From: Pseudomonas quercus
GTDB lineage: Bacteria > Pseudomonadota > Gammaproteobacteria > Pseudomonadales > Pseudomonadaceae
Assembly (NCBI RefSeq): GCF_012033695.1
Contig: NZ_JAAVJI010000001.1
Coordinates: 310,001-374,000 of the forward strand
Length of the DNA stretch: 64,000 nucleotides
Direction of reading: 5' to 3'
The position numbers were made by a program, and so were the translations under genes. The notes beneath the pieces are model-generated. The model was not told the DNA's origin. It made no database searches and saw nothing but the letters and a program-made list of their open reading frames with translations. This document shows, piece after piece, positions 61,878 to 64,000 of this stretch; position 1 is the first letter of the stretch; each line of letters begins with the position of its first letter.

Positions 61878-62831
61878 ACCTACCTGGGGCGCCGTTTCAG
61901 GCGTCTCAATGTTGTTTGACAGTGCGTCCATAAACGCTTGGGCAGACCAGCCTGGGGTTTCGTTTCTTCGTGTGATGATCCCGTAATCCGCCAGCACGAA
62001 AGGAAAGGGCAGGGCTAGCCGGGTAAGGCGACCGGCCTGAATGTCCGGGGCCACCATCGACTCCCCCAACATGGCCACCATGGGTGCCGTTTGCAGCAGT
62101 TGCAGCGTGGTCTGCATGGAACTGGTTTCCACGGTGTTCCCAGGGGTTTGCATGCCGGCTTCGGCAAAGGCCTGCTCTAGCCGAGCGCGCATGGGCGTAC
62201 CGGCCGGGTACACGATCCAGGGCCAGCTGCCCAGTTCCTCCAAAGGTACGTCGTGTGCCCCAGCCAGAGGGTGCTGGCTGCCGGTGACCAGGCACAGGGG
62301 TTCAGGGGCCAAGGCCTGGAAATCGAACAGTTTGCGATGCTGGTCCAGGGTAAAGCGGGCGATCACCAAATCCAGCTGCTTGTGCTCCAACCGCTCCAAC
62401 AGGTTGGCGCTGGTGCCCTCCAGAATGTCCAGCGTGAGCAACGGCCACTGTTGCTTGACCTTCACGATGGCCGCCGGTAGTGCCAAGGCGGTAGGCGCGA
62501 AAATAGTGCCTATTTTCAACAGGCCGTGGCCTCCTTGCCGCAGGTGGTTGATCTGGCCAACGAAGTGTTGCGCGTCGTTGAGGGCAATTTGCGCATACCG
62601 TGCCACCTGGCTCCCCAGGTCGGTGGGGGGCATGTGCCGGGGAAGCCGCTGGAACAAGGCAAAGCCCAACAGCTTCTCTACCTCCCGTAGCATTTTGCTG
62701 ACCGCAGGCTGGCTGATATTCATTTCCTGCGCCGTGGTATGCATGTTCTGCGTACGGGCCAGGGTCGCGATAAGCACCAGGTGCCGAAACCGCAGCCAAT
62801 TACACAGCTGATTGAAGCCTACATCTGCCAT
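61872..62831 (-). CDS. LysR-family transcriptional regulator
   Basis: A 319-residue protein with the N-terminal helix-turn-helix (LRFRHLVLIATLARTQNMHTTAQEMNISQPAVSKMLREVEKLLGF) and a periplasmic-binding-type effector domain (GLLKIGTIFAPTALALPAAIVKVKQQWP). It resembles the GbpR/CbgR-like branch that controls sugar-acid use. It lies between the carrier and the divergent SDR/FAH genes, with matching palindromes before both, so it likely controls both units. Confidence 0.88.
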   Translation of the reverse strand: MADVGFNQLCNWLRFRHLVLIATLARTQNMHTTAQEMNISQPAVSKMLREVEKLLGFALFQRLPRHMPPTDLGSQVARYAQIALNDAQHFVGQINHLRQGGHGLLKIGTIFAPTALALPAAIVKVKQQWPLLTLDILEGTSANLLERLEHKQLDLVIARFTLDQHRKLFDFQALAPEPLCLVTGSQHPLAGAHDVPLEELGSWPWIVYPAGTPMRARLEQAFAEAGMQTPGNTVETSSMQTTLQLLQTAPMVAMLGESMVAPDIQAGRLTRLALPFPFVLADYGIITRRNETPGWSAQAFMDALSNNIETPETAPQVGR

Positions 62832-62833
62832 TC

Positions 62834-62852
62834 CGATAACCCTCGGTTATTG
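62834..62852. promoter_or_regulatory. Predicted LysR operator in the lysR/SDR intergenic region
   Basis: CGATAAC-N5-GTTATTG, matching the palindrome at 61859 in all but one half-site base. It lies directly upstream of the LysR start and 88 bases before the SDR start, the place expected for autoregulation and activation of the divergent gene. Confidence 0.65.
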
Positions 62853-62939
62853 AAGCTTGAGAATATCTCATTGGCGTTTATCGGCAACCGGCTCTACGGT
62901 TAAGGGCGCTGCGTAAATGGCGATAACAAGAGGCTAAGC

Positions 62940-63674
62940 ATGGCCACCCAACGCATTCTGATCACCGCCGCTGCCCAAGGCATAGGCCACGCTTCAGTGC
63001 TTGCCTTCCGGCAGGCCGGTTTCCATGTGATCGCCACAGACTTGCACGTTGAACCGTTGCAAGGCCTGGACGGCATCGAAGTGGTACCGCTGGATGTAAC
63101 CCAGGCTTCGGCCATTGAGGCGGTGCAGGCTCAGGTAGGCCCCATAGATGCGCTGTTCAACTGCGCCGGGTATGTGCACAGCGGCGCGTTACTGGCCTGT
63201 GATGAGCAGGCCTGGCAGTTCTCCTTCGACCTGAACGTAACGGCCATGTACCGCATGATCCGGGCCTTTCTGCCCGCCATGCTGCAAGCAGGCCACGGCA
63301 GCATCGTGAACATGGCGTCCGTGGCGTCCAGTGTTAAGGGTGTGCCCAACCGGCTGGCCTATTCAGCCAGCAAGGCGGCGGTGATCGGCCTTACCAAATC
63401 AGTAGCAATGGACTATGTGGCCCAAGGCGTGCGCTGCAACTGCATCTGCCCTGGCACAGTGGATTCGCCTTCCCTGCGCCAGCGTATCGCGGAGCAGGCC
63501 AAGGCCCAGGGCCGTACCGAAGCTGAGGTGTACGAGGCTTTTGTGGCGCGTCAACCCATGGGGCGCTTAGGTACTGCCGAGGAAATCGCCCACTTGGCGG
63601 TGTACCTGGCCAGCGAGGCCAGTGCCTACACTACAGGCGCGATCCATGTGATCGATGGCGGTATGAGCGTTTAA
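62940..63674 (+). CDS. SDR-family dehydrogenase, sugar-acid type
   Basis: A 244-residue short-chain dehydrogenase. The NAD loop is TAAAQGIGHASV, Asp in IATDLHVEP favours NAD+, the NCAGYVHSG motif is near residue 75, and the catalytic Ser/Tyr/Lys are in SVASSVKGVPNRLAYSASKAAV. It pairs with an FAH-family gene 17 bases downstream; the same pair occurs in the non-phosphorylative L-fucose/L-rhamnose routes, where the SDR oxidises 2-keto-3-deoxy-L-fuconate and the FAH enzyme splits the diketo product. That role is inferred. Confidence 0.85.
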   Translation: MATQRILITAAAQGIGHASVLAFRQAGFHVIATDLHVEPLQGLDGIEVVPLDVTQASAIEAVQAQVGPIDALFNCAGYVHSGALLACDEQAWQFSFDLNVTAMYRMIRAFLPAMLQAGHGSIVNMASVASSVKGVPNRLAYSASKAAVIGLTKSVAMDYVAQGVRCNCICPGTVDSPSLRQRIAEQAKAQGRTEAEVYEAFVARQPMGRLGTAEEIAHLAVYLASEASAYTTGAIHVIDGGMSV

Positions 63675-63691
63675 CTTTTTCAGGACAGCCT

Positions 63692-64000
63692 ATGAAATTG
63701 CTGCGTTACGGCCCCAAGGGCCAGGAAAAACCCGGCCTGATGGACGACCACGGCCAGGTCCGCGACCTCTCCGGCCACGTGCCAGACATCGCAGGCGCTG
63801 TGCTGGGGGCTGAAAGCCTGCAAGCCCTGCGAGCACTGGACCCAAACGGCTTGCCGGTAGTCACTGGCACGCCGCGCCTTGGGCCCTGTGTGGGCCAAGT
63901 GGGCAAATTCATCTGCATCGGCCTGAACTATGCCGACCATGCTGCCGAGTCGGGCATGGCCGTACCCACTGAGCCTGTGGTGTTCAACAAGTGGACCAGT
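63692..64000 (+). CDS. Fumarylacetoacetate hydrolase-family protein (N-terminal part, cut by window edge)
   Basis: The first 103 codons are present, starting MKLLRYGPKGQEKPGLMDDHG and reaching VGKFICIGLNYADHAAESG, the FAH-family entry to the catalytic fold (GLNYxDHAxE). The preceding SDR and AGGA at 63682 place it in the same operon. In L-fuconate/L-rhamnonate-type pathways the enzyme cleaves a 2,4-diketo-3-deoxy acid to pyruvate and a hydroxy acid. Confidence 0.88.
   Translation, partial: MKLLRYGPKGQEKPGLMDDHGQVRDLSGHVPDIAGAVLGAESLQALRALDPNGLPVVTGTPRLGPCVGQVGKFICIGLNYADHAAESGMAVPTEPVVFNKWTS

Overview
The window looks like a chromosomal segment of a Pseudomonas, probably of the P. putida/fluorescens lineage. 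This is inferred from the high-GC coding style, the gene families (PA2169-type DUF2383 protein, GlxA/AraC regulators, Zur-type L31 operon, cobalamin-riboswitch ABC operon) and a small interspersed repeat with terminal inverted repeats. No rRNA, tRNA or CRISPR was seen.

Left part (1-24.9 kb) is mostly ordinary or lightly accessory: an HxlR regulator diverging from an NmrA-type reductase, a lipoprotein, two GNAT acetyltransferases, a VOC protein, a Fic-like protein with an effector-like N-terminus (4507-5898), a cysteine desulfurase diverging from an Lrp/AsnC regulator, a TonB-dependent receptor facing a cobalamin-riboswitch ABC operon, a hybrid histidine kinase, a DUF2254 membrane protein, and a Zur-type operon (rpmE2, a 35-residue membrane peptide, ABC ATPase, permease, binding protein). 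A GlxA-type regulator, a solute-binding protein, an AroE-like dehydrogenase diverging from an MFS permease, and a DUF2383 protein follow.

Centre (about 25-52.2 kb) is a complete type III secretion system of the Inv-Mxi-Spa (Salmonella SPI-1/Shigella) type, every gene on the + strand: invF-like regulator, sctC, W, V, InvB-like chaperone, sctN, O, P, Q, R, S, T, U, then a SicA-like chaperone, translocators SctE and SctB, the tip protein, a 618-residue AT-rich protein in the sipA position, an IacP-like acyl carrier protein, a HilA-like regulator, IagB-like transglycosylase, sctD, F, I, J, K, L and an OrgC-position protein. Many junctions overlap by a few bases. An internal start in sctQ predicts the short SctQ-C isoform. 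Two AT-rich orphan genes (25085-25690 and 53937-54440) flank the machine and are the best candidates for undescribed secreted effectors.

The right border (52.2-57.3 kb) is a mobile-element scar: an expanded copy of the interspersed repeat, an IS5-family element, an orphan AT-rich gene, a frameshifted serine-recombinase remnant, an IS30-family element, and an oxidoreductase stump abutting a NERD gene. A Xre/RES toxin-antitoxin pair and a periplasmic trehalase follow. The last 3.5 kb is a sugar-acid type catabolic locus (MFS carrier, LysR regulator, SDR dehydrogenase, FAH-family hydrolase); two matching 19-bp T-N11-A palindromes in front of the carrier and in the LysR/SDR intergenic region predict the regulator's operators.
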